From: Candidatus Latescibacterota bacterium
GTDB lineage: Bacteria; Latescibacterota; MWCZ01
DNA length: 64,000 nucleotides
NCBI GenBank assembly: GCA_022706085.1
Contig: JAKJDF010000008.1
Coordinates: 106,325-170,324 of the forward strand
Direction: 5' to 3'
This document shows positions 1-7,948 of the stretch, piece after piece (positions within the stretch are counted from its first letter, which is position 1; every line of letters starts with the position of its first letter). Made by a program: the position numbers and the translations under genes. The notes under the pieces were generated by a model, which was given only the letters and a program-made list of their open reading frames with translations, had not been told where the DNA came from and made no database searches.

Positions 1-44
1 GATCGCAACTGACGAAAAATCCGCCCCCGGACGTTCATCCATCG

Positions 45-1133
45 TCAGGCGACTCCCCGGTGAGCGGCACGCGCGGTGGCGATTTCAACGCGGCGCAGAA
101 GTGATACTGCCTCCTCCGGTGTACCTACGCCCGTCGTAATGAAAAGCCCCTTCGGGCCTACTTCGTCAATAAGTGGTTCCACGTCTTCCGCCGGGACGTG
201 CACATGAACACCTTTGCCCATCGCGAGGATCCGTTTGAGAAGGTCCGGCCAGTAGCGCGCGGAGGGGTTGCCGTCCCCGGGAACCCATTGGATCGCCTTG
301 AGGTGCGGCAATTGCGATAGTGCATCAAGATGGCAGATCGCGTTTGGACCATCCAGATGATAGATGGGGTGGTCCAGTCTGCCCACGAACCGTTCCATCT
401 CCGGCATGACCATCCATCGGAAGGTCTGCGGGGAGATCATGCAGGAGAAATCGCACTGCAGCGGGTACGTTCGTTTCGGTGACCATGCACCCAGCCATCC
501 GCATGAGCCTTCCTGTCGCGATCGTGTGATCGCGAGCAACTCTTCGTACCATTGAAACCACAGGGAGGTAATCTGGGCAAGTGCCCATTCGACGTCATAC
601 CGGTTTTCCAGAGTGTCCAGAAGAAGTTGCTGCGGCCCCCGCAGATGCGCAAGTATGTCGGTCGAATTCCCGAGGTCGGTTATACTTACGAACGAAATTC
701 CTTCCAGCTCTTCCACCGCTTGCCGCGTGATCGCAAGGGTCCGCCGCCACCACAGGTTCTGAGAGTCGAAGCAGAACGGAAGCCACGTTTCCCAGGACGT
801 GATGACGGGGCTTTCCTGCCATGCGGTAGTCTCTGCGAAGGCAAGCTCGCAGCCCAGGTAGGCGCTTGCTACGGAGGGCCCCAGATTGACGAACATCAAA
901 GGGAAGGATTCGCCGCCGTAGTATGTGGTATCGGTGTGCGCCTTCTGGCGGGCAATCAGGTAATCGGCATTTGTCCAGCGTTCCACCATGCTCGCGGGAG
1001 CAGGAACCTCCGTGCGTGGGCGGCCGTTATATGCAGTAACAGCTACCACAGCCCGATCGATGATTTCGTTCTCCCACCACGCCTCGATTCGGGCGCGAGC
1101 CTTGTCCCAGTCGTCTTTGCAGCGGAATTCCAC
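45..1133 (-). CDS. UroD-superfamily protein (methyltransferase-like), first of three paralogues
   Basis: This 362-residue protein has the overall pattern of the uroporphyrinogen decarboxylase/MtaA superfamily, a TIM barrel that includes corrinoid-dependent methyltransferases. The best landmark is the stretch with H259-L-D261 followed by a leucine-rich turn and IQWVPGDG. That is where zinc-binding family members carry H-x-C. Here Asp replaces the Cys, so a canonical zinc thiol-methyltransferase site is not visible. The start is a GTG at 1131-1133, preceded by a good AAGGAGGG ribosome site. It lies 58 bases downstream of aroF on the same strand and may be the last gene of that run. The substrate is unknown. 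It is unlikely to be haem-pathway HemE, because the usual N-terminal arginine-rich substrate motif is absent. Confidence 0.7.
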   Translation of the reverse strand: MEFRCKDDWDKARARIEAWWENEIIDRAVVAVTAYNGRPRTEVPAPASMVERWTNADYLIARQKAHTDTTYYGGESFPLMFVNLGPSVASAYLGCELAFAETTAWQESPVITSWETWLPFCFDSQNLWWRRTLAITRQAVEELEGISFVSITDLGNSTDILAHLRGPQQLLLDTLENRYDVEWALAQITSLWFQWYEELLAITRSRQEGSCGWLGAWSPKRTYPLQCDFSCMISPQTFRWMVMPEMERFVGRLDHPIYHLDGPNAICHLDALSQLPHLKAIQWVPGDGNPSARYWPDLLKRILAMGKGVHVHVPAEDVEPLIDEVGPKGLFITTGVGTPEEAVSLLRRVEIATARAAHRGVA

Positions 1134-1191
1134 CTGCGTCCCTCCTTGAACTTGACCCCGCCCGAAAGATGAACCGGTAGCGCGGTTACGC

Positions 1192-2208
1192 TCACCGAAT
1201 TGTTCGACCGAGGACCGGGGTAATGAGGCGCAACTGCCCCATCAATTCGTCGAACTGATCCAGGTTCAGTGTCTGTACCCCATCCGAAAATGCGTGGTCT
1301 GGATCGACGTGGGCTTCCACGAGTAACCCGTCCGCCCCTGCAGCAATGGCGGCGCGCGCCATCGGTATTACCTTGTCCCGTCTGCCGGTTCCGTGGCTTG
1401 GATCTGCAATGATTGGCAGGTGACTCAGCTTCTTGATGACGGGTATCGCCGCAATGTCAAGCGTATTGCGGGTATACGTCTCAAAAGTCCGTATCCCGCG
1501 TTCGCACAGCACGATATCGTGGTTGCCCCCGGCCATGATGTATTCGGCAGACATGAGCCACTCTTCATAGGTCGCAGAAAGTCCCCGTTTCAGCATGATG
1601 GGAATGCGCGTTTTCCCGAGTTCGCGCAAGAAGGTGAAATTCTGCATATTGCGGGCGCCGACCTGAAGCATATCCGCGTACGCGACGACCGCATCGATTT
1701 GCGTGCGGTCCATGGCTTCCGTGGCTACTTTTAACCCGAATTCGTCGGCAACCGTGCGAAGGATCTCCAGGCCTTCTTCGCCCAAGCCTGAGAAACTGTA
1801 CGGAGATGTGCGCGGTTTGAATGCACCACCCCGAAGCATTCGGGCTCCGGCCGCTGCCACACGTTCCGCCGTACGCCTGGTCTGGTCCAGGGACTCAACG
1901 GAACACGGACCGGCGATCACGACTATTTCTTTGCCGCCGATCGGTACGTCCCCGACATGGACTATGCTGTCCTCCCGTTTGAACGTGCGACTGGCAAGCT
2001 TGTAGGGTTCACTGATTCGTACCACTTCGGCGACGCCAGGCATGACTTCGAATGCCTGCAGATCGAGCATATGTGTTTCGCCGATTGCACCGATGACTGT
2101 TCGCGACGTGCCAGTCGATCGATGCACGTCGAGTTTGTGCTCCTGCAAACGCGCAATAACGGCCGCAATCTGCTCTTCGGTTGCCCATTGTTCCATCGCC
2201 ACAACCAT
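1192..2208 (-). CDS. aroF: 3-deoxy-7-phosphoheptulonate synthase (DAHP synthase), type I-beta
   Basis: It condenses phosphoenolpyruvate and erythrose-4-phosphate to DAHP, the first committed step of the shikimate pathway, in the cytosol. The 338-residue protein has an N-terminal ferredoxin-like regulatory domain (about residues 1-75). The catalytic barrel begins with the family signature VVIAGPCSVES and later shows GARNMQNF, LKRGL, CERGIRT and DPSHGTGRR, which line the PEP, metal and phosphate sites. The start ATG at 2208 has AGGAGGT eight bases upstream; a second in-frame ATG four codons on is possible. Chorismate mutase lies just upstream, the usual pairing for phenylalanine/tyrosine synthesis. 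The N-terminal domain suggests feedback control, but the ligand cannot be read from sequence. Confidence 0.96.
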   Translation of the reverse strand: MVVAMEQWATEEQIAAVIARLQEHKLDVHRSTGTSRTVIGAIGETHMLDLQAFEVMPGVAEVVRISEPYKLASRTFKREDSIVHVGDVPIGGKEIVVIAGPCSVESLDQTRRTAERVAAAGARMLRGGAFKPRTSPYSFSGLGEEGLEILRTVADEFGLKVATEAMDRTQIDAVVAYADMLQVGARNMQNFTFLRELGKTRIPIMLKRGLSATYEEWLMSAEYIMAGGNHDIVLCERGIRTFETYTRNTLDIAAIPVIKKLSHLPIIADPSHGTGRRDKVIPMARAAIAAGADGLLVEAHVDPDHAFSDGVQTLNLDQFDELMGQLRLITPVLGRTIR

Positions 2209-2258
2209 GGCGCGTTACCTCCTGTATGGTCAAACGTGTTCCGATTTGGCGCAGGGAA

Positions 2259-2561
2259 TCAGGTTCCATTGCCTTCACGGCTTTCCTCGAGAGCGCCGTA
2301 AATGCGCTCCAGCCGCCGGTTCTCGTCAATGATTCGTTCAAACAAACGTTTGACGGCATCCGCCGTCAAAGGCCCCCGGTTCAAATCCATAACCTGTTGC
2401 AGGACAATACTTTCACGGTGCGGATCGTAAATCGGCAGGTTCATCTGACGCTTCAGCTTCCCGATGTTCAGCGAGCACTTCGCGCGCTCGTTGAGCAACA
2501 CGACAAGCTGGCGGTCGATTTCGTCGATTCTGTCGCGCCAGTCGGCAATATCCATGTTCAT
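2259..2561 (-). CDS. aroQ: chorismate mutase, AroQ class
   Basis: It converts chorismate to prephenate for phenylalanine and tyrosine synthesis. At 100 residues it matches the all-helical, stand-alone AroQ domain. Visible features are the N-terminal WRDRIDEIDRQLVVLLNERA helix, the IGKLKRQ segment with the conserved Lys, and the C-terminal FERIIDENRRLE helix. The ATG overlaps the stop of trpA in an ATGA junction, so translation is probably coupled. It precedes aroF by 50 bases. No dehydratase or dehydrogenase domain is fused to it. Confidence 0.93.
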   Translation of the reverse strand: MNMDIADWRDRIDEIDRQLVVLLNERAKCSLNIGKLKRQMNLPIYDPHRESIVLQQVMDLNRGPLTADAVKRLFERIIDENRRLERIYGALEESREGNGT

Positions 2562-3388
2562 CCCCCGATGAATTGGCCGGTGAGTGTCCTTACAAATTCG
2601 GTGACCCGGCAGACCATTTCGTCGGTGTCTCCACCTTCACCGATGCGCCGAACTATTGCACTGCCCACCACCACGCCGTCGGCAAACTGGCCGATTTCCC
2701 GCACCTGTTCGCGGGAGGAGATACCAAATCCTACGGCCACAGGAAGTTGCGTCAACCGGCGGATTCGAGCTACGTTCTCGCGGATGCCGGATGCCAGACC
2801 ATTCCGTTCACCGGTGACGCCGCTTCGGGAAACGCAGTAGACAAACCCATTTGTCAGGCCGAGGATATGCGGTAAACGGCGGTCGTCCGTGGTCGGAGCG
2901 ACGAGGAAAATCGTAGCCAGTCCTGCATGGTCAAATGCCGGTTTGAACTCCTGCGCCTCTTCCACCGGAACATCGACGAGCAGCACGCCATCTACTCCTG
3001 CTGAAACCGCATCTGCGGCGAATTTCTCCACACCGTACACGAATACGGGGTTGTAGTACGTGAAGAGGACTACTGGCAATTCCAAACCCCGACCACGAAG
3101 CGCTTCCGTCGTCTGCAAAACGTGGCGAAGCGTCACGCCGTTCGCAAGCGCGCGCAAAGCGGCTTCCTGGTTGGCGGTGCCGTCCGCCATGGGATCCGTG
3201 AAAGGCACGCCCAGTTCAAGAATATCCACGCCGGCGCCGGCAAATTCGACGGCAAGTTGTCTCGTCCTGTCCAGCGTTGGATCACCACACGTGACATACG
3301 CGACGAACGCGGGGCGTTGTTGCTCCTTGGCCGACGCAAAGGCGCGATGAATGCGTGAAGCGCGGGGGTTGTGATTGCATCCGTTCAT
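2558..3388 (-). CDS. trpA: tryptophan synthase alpha chain
   Basis: It cleaves indole-3-glycerol phosphate to indole and glyceraldehyde-3-phosphate and passes indole to TrpB. The 276-residue TIM barrel shows the catalytic Glu region (VDILELGVPFTDPMADG), FTYYNPVF, GVLLVDVPVEEA and the glycine-rich phosphate site VGFGISSREQV. The start ATG overlaps the stop of the ceramidase-like gene (ATGA), and the stop overlaps the aroQ start, so three genes are chained. TrpB and the other trp genes are not in the window. That is unusual because trpA normally follows trpB. Confidence 0.96.
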   Translation of the reverse strand: MNGCNHNPRASRIHRAFASAKEQQRPAFVAYVTCGDPTLDRTRQLAVEFAGAGVDILELGVPFTDPMADGTANQEAALRALANGVTLRHVLQTTEALRGRGLELPVVLFTYYNPVFVYGVEKFAADAVSAGVDGVLLVDVPVEEAQEFKPAFDHAGLATIFLVAPTTDDRRLPHILGLTNGFVYCVSRSGVTGERNGLASGIRENVARIRRLTQLPVAVGFGISSREQVREIGQFADGVVVGSAIVRRIGEGGDTDEMVCRVTEFVRTLTGQFIGG

Positions 3389-4656
3389 TCCGCCAGCATC
3401 TCCCGCACCGCACCCACGATGATATCTTCCGCGTCGGCGGCGAGATACGAGGGCATGTTTTCGTAGAAATACCAGCCGTCAACTTCGTATCCACCGTCGG
3501 CATGGATGGCTTTCGAAGGGATATACCCGATCACGCGGTTTGTATACCCGAGAACGAACCGTGGTCCGTCCCCGATCATGGACTTGATCCGCAGGCCGAT
3601 TTCCACGCACACTTCGCCGGCGATAGCGACCAGTGAAAGGGTTTTTCCGATTTGCAAAGTCTGCACCTGAACAGGCCAGGTCGTTGGAAGGGGCAACTCC
3701 CGGGTGTACGCGTCCAGCATGCGCCACGCCCACCGCCTGCGGAACGGCGAGCTGTCTTCGGTCGCGCGCGCGAGGTCTGCACGAGAGGGATGCGGCATCA
3801 AGGGAAGTTCGAGAATTCGTAAGCCCGTCCTCAGATTCCCCTCGATCGTTGTTCCCGGTTCTGCCACCACGTTCAGGACAGCATCCGCCAGCTCCTCACC
3901 GTACTTCTGCACAACCTCAAGAGGCCCGCTTTTGAAGTTCCCTGTCTCATCAACGTTATTGGGGCGCACGTTTCCACTGCACCCTTGCACGAATAGGGCA
4001 GTTGCGCCCGGCAAAGCGCTCTCGATTCCGATCTGTGCGAAGCCCGGGTAGTCTCCGCCAAGAAGGTATCCACCCATCGTGGTGGGGTGGCAACAATAAC
4101 CGAACAAAATCGCCGCGATCTGCCCGTCCGTTCGCGCACACACGATGTCGACGTCGCGGTCCACCGCACCGTCAGGATTCGGGCGCATCTGCACACCCGA
4201 AGGCGTTTTCACACGCCGGTTGATGTTGAACCCGCACCGAGTACGGTGGTACGTCAACGTGCACGGTGCCATCTCCTCCACCGCCTCGCGAACACTGTCC
4301 ACCAGCTTCTGGCGGATCTTATCAAGATACTCCTCATCCCGCCACCCGTACATGTTCCGATCGCCGCGCCGAGTGACGGGTCCGCAATGCGTGTGGGAAG
4401 CAGTAATGAAAAGCCTTTCAGGCGGGATTCCAGGGTTTCGCGCCAGTTCCGCCTCCACGGGTCCTATCACATCATCATCGAAATACAGGATATCCGAGGC
4501 AACGACAACCACCGTGGTGTTCCCGTCACCCAAGGCCAGTGCTTTCAGGTTAAGGTCCTGATACGCGCCCTCGCTGTCTTTGTCTCTAGATGCGTACCCC
4601 GCCATCCGAACCGGGCGCTCCGGGTTGATGCAACGAGTTGCAACCCCGCACTTCAT
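3385..4656 (-). CDS. neutral/alkaline ceramidase-like N-terminal domain protein
   Basis: This 423-residue protein resembles the N-terminal domain of neutral/alkaline non-lysosomal ceramidases. It has an opening segment with AGYASR, then ALALGDG, the metal-binding-type motif SHTHCGP, a CCHPT segment and VQGCSGNVRPNN. It is much shorter than true ceramidases (over 600 residues) and lacks a signal peptide, so the substrate is probably not ceramide. Proteins of this type are common in heterotrophic environmental bacteria and mostly unassigned. It leads a run translationally coupled to trpA. The start ATG at 4656 has AAAGGA upstream at a slightly long spacing. Confidence 0.75.
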   Translation of the reverse strand: MKCGVATRCINPERPVRMAGYASRDKDSEGAYQDLNLKALALGDGNTTVVVVASDILYFDDDVIGPVEAELARNPGIPPERLFITASHTHCGPVTRRGDRNMYGWRDEEYLDKIRQKLVDSVREAVEEMAPCTLTYHRTRCGFNINRRVKTPSGVQMRPNPDGAVDRDVDIVCARTDGQIAAILFGYCCHPTTMGGYLLGGDYPGFAQIGIESALPGATALFVQGCSGNVRPNNVDETGNFKSGPLEVVQKYGEELADAVLNVVAEPGTTIEGNLRTGLRILELPLMPHPSRADLARATEDSSPFRRRWAWRMLDAYTRELPLPTTWPVQVQTLQIGKTLSLVAIAGEVCVEIGLRIKSMIGDGPRFVLGYTNRVIGYIPSKAIHADGGYEVDGWYFYENMPSYLAADAEDIIVGAVREMLAE

Positions 4657-4782
4657 GATGTTCCCATCCTTTCGATTGCCCCGTTGCGATAGCTACCTGC
4701 TTTGTTGGCCGGATATACCGGGTTGCCGTACATTTTGTGAAGACAAACCCGCAAATTGCCCCCGTCCTATAAGAGGACATTT
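4657..4782. other. intergenic region between divergent genes
   Basis: These 126 bases separate the ceramidase-like gene (minus) from the acidic hypothetical gene (plus) and should hold promoters for both. I could not pick a convincing -35/-10 pair on either strand. Confidence 0.4.
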
Positions 4783-5142
4783 ATGGCCGGCGACCGTATG
4801 GACCGTTTCTTCGGCAACGATAACGACCGTCCCGACGAATGGGACGGGGAAGATGGCGATTTCTCCGACGAGGATGCGGAGTTTCCGCAAACCGGCCTGG
4901 AAATCGCGATTTCACCTTTTCTGGGGTACGAAGTCGAACTGCAGGGCACTTTCCCGATCCAGCTCCAGATAATTCGCCCGGCAACCCCCAGTTCCGCGCG
5001 TGTGCTTGCCGGCGTGTATCCGGATTGCATCGTGGTATTCGATCAGGAAAACTATCTCGTCTTGCCGCAGACGATGGTCATCGTTTCGGTTCCGCGGGCG
5101 GAATGGGAATCCCGCGAGCCGCTGGAATCCGACGACGATTGA
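4783..5142 (+). CDS. hypothetical acidic protein
   Basis: I do not recognise this 119-residue protein. Its first third is strongly acidic, with runs of Asp/Glu after FFGND. The rest alternates hydrophobic and polar residues like a small beta-rich domain (LEIAISPFLGYEVEL, IVVFDQENYLVLPQT). The tail is acidic again and ends in Asp-Asp-Asp. It has no signal peptide or transmembrane segment. The start is placed at the ATG at 4783, not 27 bases upstream, because AAGAGGA lies at the right distance. It is a single-gene unit facing away from its divergent neighbour and converging on the thioesterase gene. Confidence 0.7.
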   Translation: MAGDRMDRFFGNDNDRPDEWDGEDGDFSDEDAEFPQTGLEIAISPFLGYEVELQGTFPIQLQIIRPATPSSARVLAGVYPDCIVVFDQENYLVLPQTMVIVSVPRAEWESREPLESDDD

Positions 5143-5167
5143 ACCACGCCGTTCGTTTCTACCGGAA

Positions 5168-6013
5168 TCAGGAGTCTGTTATGCCCAGCGCGTGAGCCAG
5201 CTCACGGGGCACGGGAACCACACGCCCTTTGTCCACCACGGCGTGTACCATCTGACCGATGCCCGCGGTAATTCCTGTAGACGTTGCGATAAACCGGTAC
5301 CGCAGCGCCACGCGGGTCCGGCCTTCCAACCGGCTTTCGACCTCGATTGACACGGGGTCGTCGTACCGCAACGGGGAAAGAAGCCTGCACGAGGCTTCGA
5401 CGACCGGGTACGTCTGTCCCTTTTTGAACGCTTCGGCGACATCCACGCCGTTGTCCGCGAGGTGTTCGCTCCACGCCGCTTCCATCCAGGCGAAGTAATT
5501 CCCGTTGTACACTACTCCAAACGCATCGGTTTCCTCGTAGCGTACGCGGAGGTCGGTGCTCCAGTGCACCCGTGCGGGTTCTTCGAACGAGGGGCGACGT
5601 ATCGACTCGCCAGTCGAAACGAACGCCTCCGCGAAACGCGCGGGCAGACGCGTCGGTTTTCCCGAGAAATCCGCCGCGATGTGATCGGTATAACCCGTTA
5701 CGGCCGGGGACTCATCGTTTCCTGTGAACACCGCGTATGCGAAGGAACACCTCGCCCGCCCCATTTCGGCCATTCGCGCCTCAACCGTGACCTTTGCGCC
5801 CGCGGGAATCGGTCTATGATACTGCGCGCCGGCCGCAGTAACGAACGAGCCAATCCGGTTCTTTTCGAGCTCCACGTACGGCAGCCCCGCGGCACGTCCC
5901 ATTTCGGTGCGCGCCACCTCAAACCAGGTGAACAACGTCCCGAAGTACACGTGGTCGAAGGAGGTCTCTTTCAGCCGGCTTCGGATTACACAGGAATGGC
6001 TTCCCGTACTCAT
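5168..6013 (-). CDS. acyl-CoA thioesterase with two tandem hot-dog domains
   Basis: The 281-residue protein contains two YbgC/4-hydroxybenzoyl-CoA-type hot-dog folds in tandem. The C-terminal one (about residues 148-281) keeps the catalytic pattern RYEETDAFGVVYNGNYF, with the active Asp. The N-terminal one (about 10-130) has RLKETSFDHVYFGTLF, where Ser occupies the Asp position, so it is probably structural or substrate-selecting. It presumably hydrolyses acyl-CoA in the cytosol. The start codon overlaps the stop of the upstream membrane gene (ATGA). The physiological acyl chain is not readable. Confidence 0.82.
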   Translation of the reverse strand: MSTGSHSCVIRSRLKETSFDHVYFGTLFTWFEVARTEMGRAAGLPYVELEKNRIGSFVTAAGAQYHRPIPAGAKVTVEARMAEMGRARCSFAYAVFTGNDESPAVTGYTDHIAADFSGKPTRLPARFAEAFVSTGESIRRPSFEEPARVHWSTDLRVRYEETDAFGVVYNGNYFAWMEAAWSEHLADNGVDVAEAFKKGQTYPVVEASCRLLSPLRYDDPVSIEVESRLEGRTRVALRYRFIATSTGITAGIGQMVHAVVDKGRVVPVPRELAHALGITDS

Positions 6014-7206
6014 CTGCGTTTCGACCTGTCGGGCGGCGGAAGGAAAAGGTCCTCAGTGACGTCAACGGTGGGAATACCCGCGTACCGCCGATCCTCCGCA
6101 TTTGCCATGATGTTCAGAGACCTGATATCCGGCTGACGATCCCACTTCAGCAGGCGTACGCCTTTCGCAAAAACCCGGCTTGCAGATGCGTCAACGAAAT
6201 ACGTTGGTCCCGAGTTTCCCGTCGAATCGCGCCAGATGTCCTGTCCTGCGGGCCACGTCCCCCGGGTTTCGCAATCCAGTTTGTAAATCGGTTCCGTCGT
6301 TCCTACCACCGGTTTCGGCGGGTCTCCCATCCATCGCACCTCGATCGTGCTGATGCCCGTCAGATTCGGCACCAGCGGGGTGAAGTCCATGAACAAGGGG
6401 CTCAGGGGCTTCCACTCCGGGCCCTGGGCAACGTCCGGTGGTCGAACATTGCGAACAGCAAGAGCGATTTCCTCGTCAAAAGCTCCGCACGCCACGGCCA
6501 GCAGCTCGTCCAATTTGTTCTGCATGCCTACGAGTTTCGCCGCGGTTGCCGATAGTCGGTAGGTCGGACTTCGCGGATCACGTGCATCGTCCCTCGCGAG
6601 GTTCACCGTGTCGCACAGGCCGATGGCGGTGGTTGCTCCGCTCTTGTACGCGTCGAGTATCATCGAAATCACACCCGCGCTTCGGCTGTAATTCATAGGA
6701 AAATCCCGAGTGACGAGAAGTCGGTAGTCGTAGCACTGAGTGAAATCCCTCGAGTTCCGCACATTGGCCGCCTCCGCATACGCGAGCTGAGCCGGAACAT
6801 CGAGCAGCCTCTCCAGATTAGCCGCCACCACATCGCCATTGACCTCAGGTACTACTCCATACCTGTATCGTACTCCCCAGCTCCACACGCCAAAACGCAT
6901 GGTCCGTTTCAGGTCTGCATGCAGCTTCTTTGCCGATTGGACGAGCGGCTTGGCGAGTGCCGAGTCGGGCACGCTGCCCAGCACGGACGCGAGATGCTCC
7001 TCCGCGACGGTCCATTTCTGGGCCACGCGGGAGAACTGCGGGCGGCCGGCAGCGTACGAACGCGCGACGCTCACTCCACTGACAACCCCGTACGCAACGA
7101 TTGGCACAAGCGTGATGATTTTCGCTTTCCGGCTGAGTTTCGGGTGAACCCACACCCCCGTCAAAAGCACAACCCAGAGGGCGAGCAAAACGATCAAGCC
7201 TGTCAT
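6010..7206 (-). CDS. hypothetical membrane-anchored protein
   Basis: This 398-residue protein is unrecognised. It begins with two hydrophobic stretches (about residues 3-20 and 30-48, the second VPIVAYGVVSGVSVA), which look like membrane anchors. A long soluble, partly helical region follows, with no motif I know. The C-terminus is basic and proline-rich. It is transcribed ahead of the hot-dog thioesterase with a four-base overlap, so the two are probably made together. It is divergent from fucU. Confidence 0.65.
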   Translation of the reverse strand: MTGLIVLLALWVVLLTGVWVHPKLSRKAKIITLVPIVAYGVVSGVSVARSYAAGRPQFSRVAQKWTVAEEHLASVLGSVPDSALAKPLVQSAKKLHADLKRTMRFGVWSWGVRYRYGVVPEVNGDVVAANLERLLDVPAQLAYAEAANVRNSRDFTQCYDYRLLVTRDFPMNYSRSAGVISMILDAYKSGATTAIGLCDTVNLARDDARDPRSPTYRLSATAAKLVGMQNKLDELLAVACGAFDEEIALAVRNVRPPDVAQGPEWKPLSPLFMDFTPLVPNLTGISTIEVRWMGDPPKPVVGTTEPIYKLDCETRGTWPAGQDIWRDSTGNSGPTYFVDASASRVFAKGVRLLKWDRQPDIRSLNIMANAEDRRYAGIPTVDVTEDLFLPPPDRSKRR

Positions 7207-7315
7207 GGCGCACGATCTCCGCGGAAGTCAGAACGTCAGGCAATGCGGACACGTCAGTGTGTTTCGCATCAGAAAAATGTAAACGCAGAAACCATGGAAA
7301 CCCTAGCCGAAACGC

Positions 7316-7345
7316 TTGAATCCGACCCCTTTCTGCGCATATCAT
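7316..7345 (+). promoter_or_regulatory. candidate sigma-70-type promoter for fucU and the GHMP kinase
   Basis: TTGAAT (7316-7321) and TATCAT (7340-7345) are separated by 18 bases. They lie 86 bases before the fucU start, in the region divergent from the membrane-protein gene. Confidence 0.5.
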
Positions 7346-7430
7346 TAGTATTCAGTTCGGTAAGGGGAATGCACACCCTGAGTAACCCGTCGGTTGTGTG
7401 GCCACTTCCAGAAACGAAAGGATGGTTACC

Positions 7431-7874
7431 ATGTCTGCGCTTAAGGGTATTCCGATGAGCATCTCTCCCGAATTGTTGGAGGTTCTCGCCCGTATGGGCC
7501 ACGGCGACCACATCGTACTCGCCGATGGAAATTTTCCCGGGGAAAGCCAGGGGGCTGATTACGTGATCCGAGTGGATGGCATGGGTGTTCCCGCCCTGCT
7601 GAAAGACCTTCTGAAGCTGATGCCGGTTGATACGGGCGAAAGCTCCGCATACGTGATGGCGGTTCCCAAAGGCCAACCGGAACCCCCGATCTGGGCAAAG
7701 TACCGAGAAATCATCAACAAGGCCGAAAAACGTGAAGTGAAACTTGTCGAGCTGGACCGTTTCGCATTCTATGACTTCACGAAAGAGAAAGCCTTCGCCA
7801 TTGTGATGACGGGAGAGACAGCCCTTTACGCGAACCTCATTCTCGTTAAGGGCGTGGTAGCGCCGAAGAAATAG
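7431..7874 (+). CDS. fucU: RbsD/FucU-family sugar mutarotase
   Basis: This 147-residue protein belongs to the RbsD/FucU mutarotases, which speed interconversion of alpha and beta sugar anomers (L-fucose for FucU, ribose for RbsD). Family marks are MSISPELLEVLARMGHGD with its catalytic His, DGNFPGES, and IVMTGETALYANLILVKGVV near the C-terminus. The ATG at 7431 is chosen because AAAGGA sits eight bases upstream; an upstream in-frame GTG is not supported. A sugar kinase follows on the same strand 74 bases on, which fits a small salvage unit. Fucose as substrate is inferred from family only. Confidence 0.88.
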   Translation: MSALKGIPMSISPELLEVLARMGHGDHIVLADGNFPGESQGADYVIRVDGMGVPALLKDLLKLMPVDTGESSAYVMAVPKGQPEPPIWAKYREIINKAEKREVKLVELDRFAFYDFTKEKAFAIVMTGETALYANLILVKGVVAPKK

Positions 7875-7894
7875 CGATCCATGCCATCGTTTCC

Positions 7895-7921
7895 CAGGGG
7901 CGGCCGCGAGGGCTGCCCCTG
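7895..7921 (+). terminator. hairpin between fucU and the kinase
   Basis: An imperfect hairpin (arms 7895-7905 and 7911-7921, one mismatch) is followed by a T-rich stretch without a pure T run. It may be a weak terminator or an RNA-stability element inside the two-gene unit. Confidence 0.45.
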
Positions 7922-7948
7922 TTCACTTCTTTCCGAAGGAAGCGCCAG

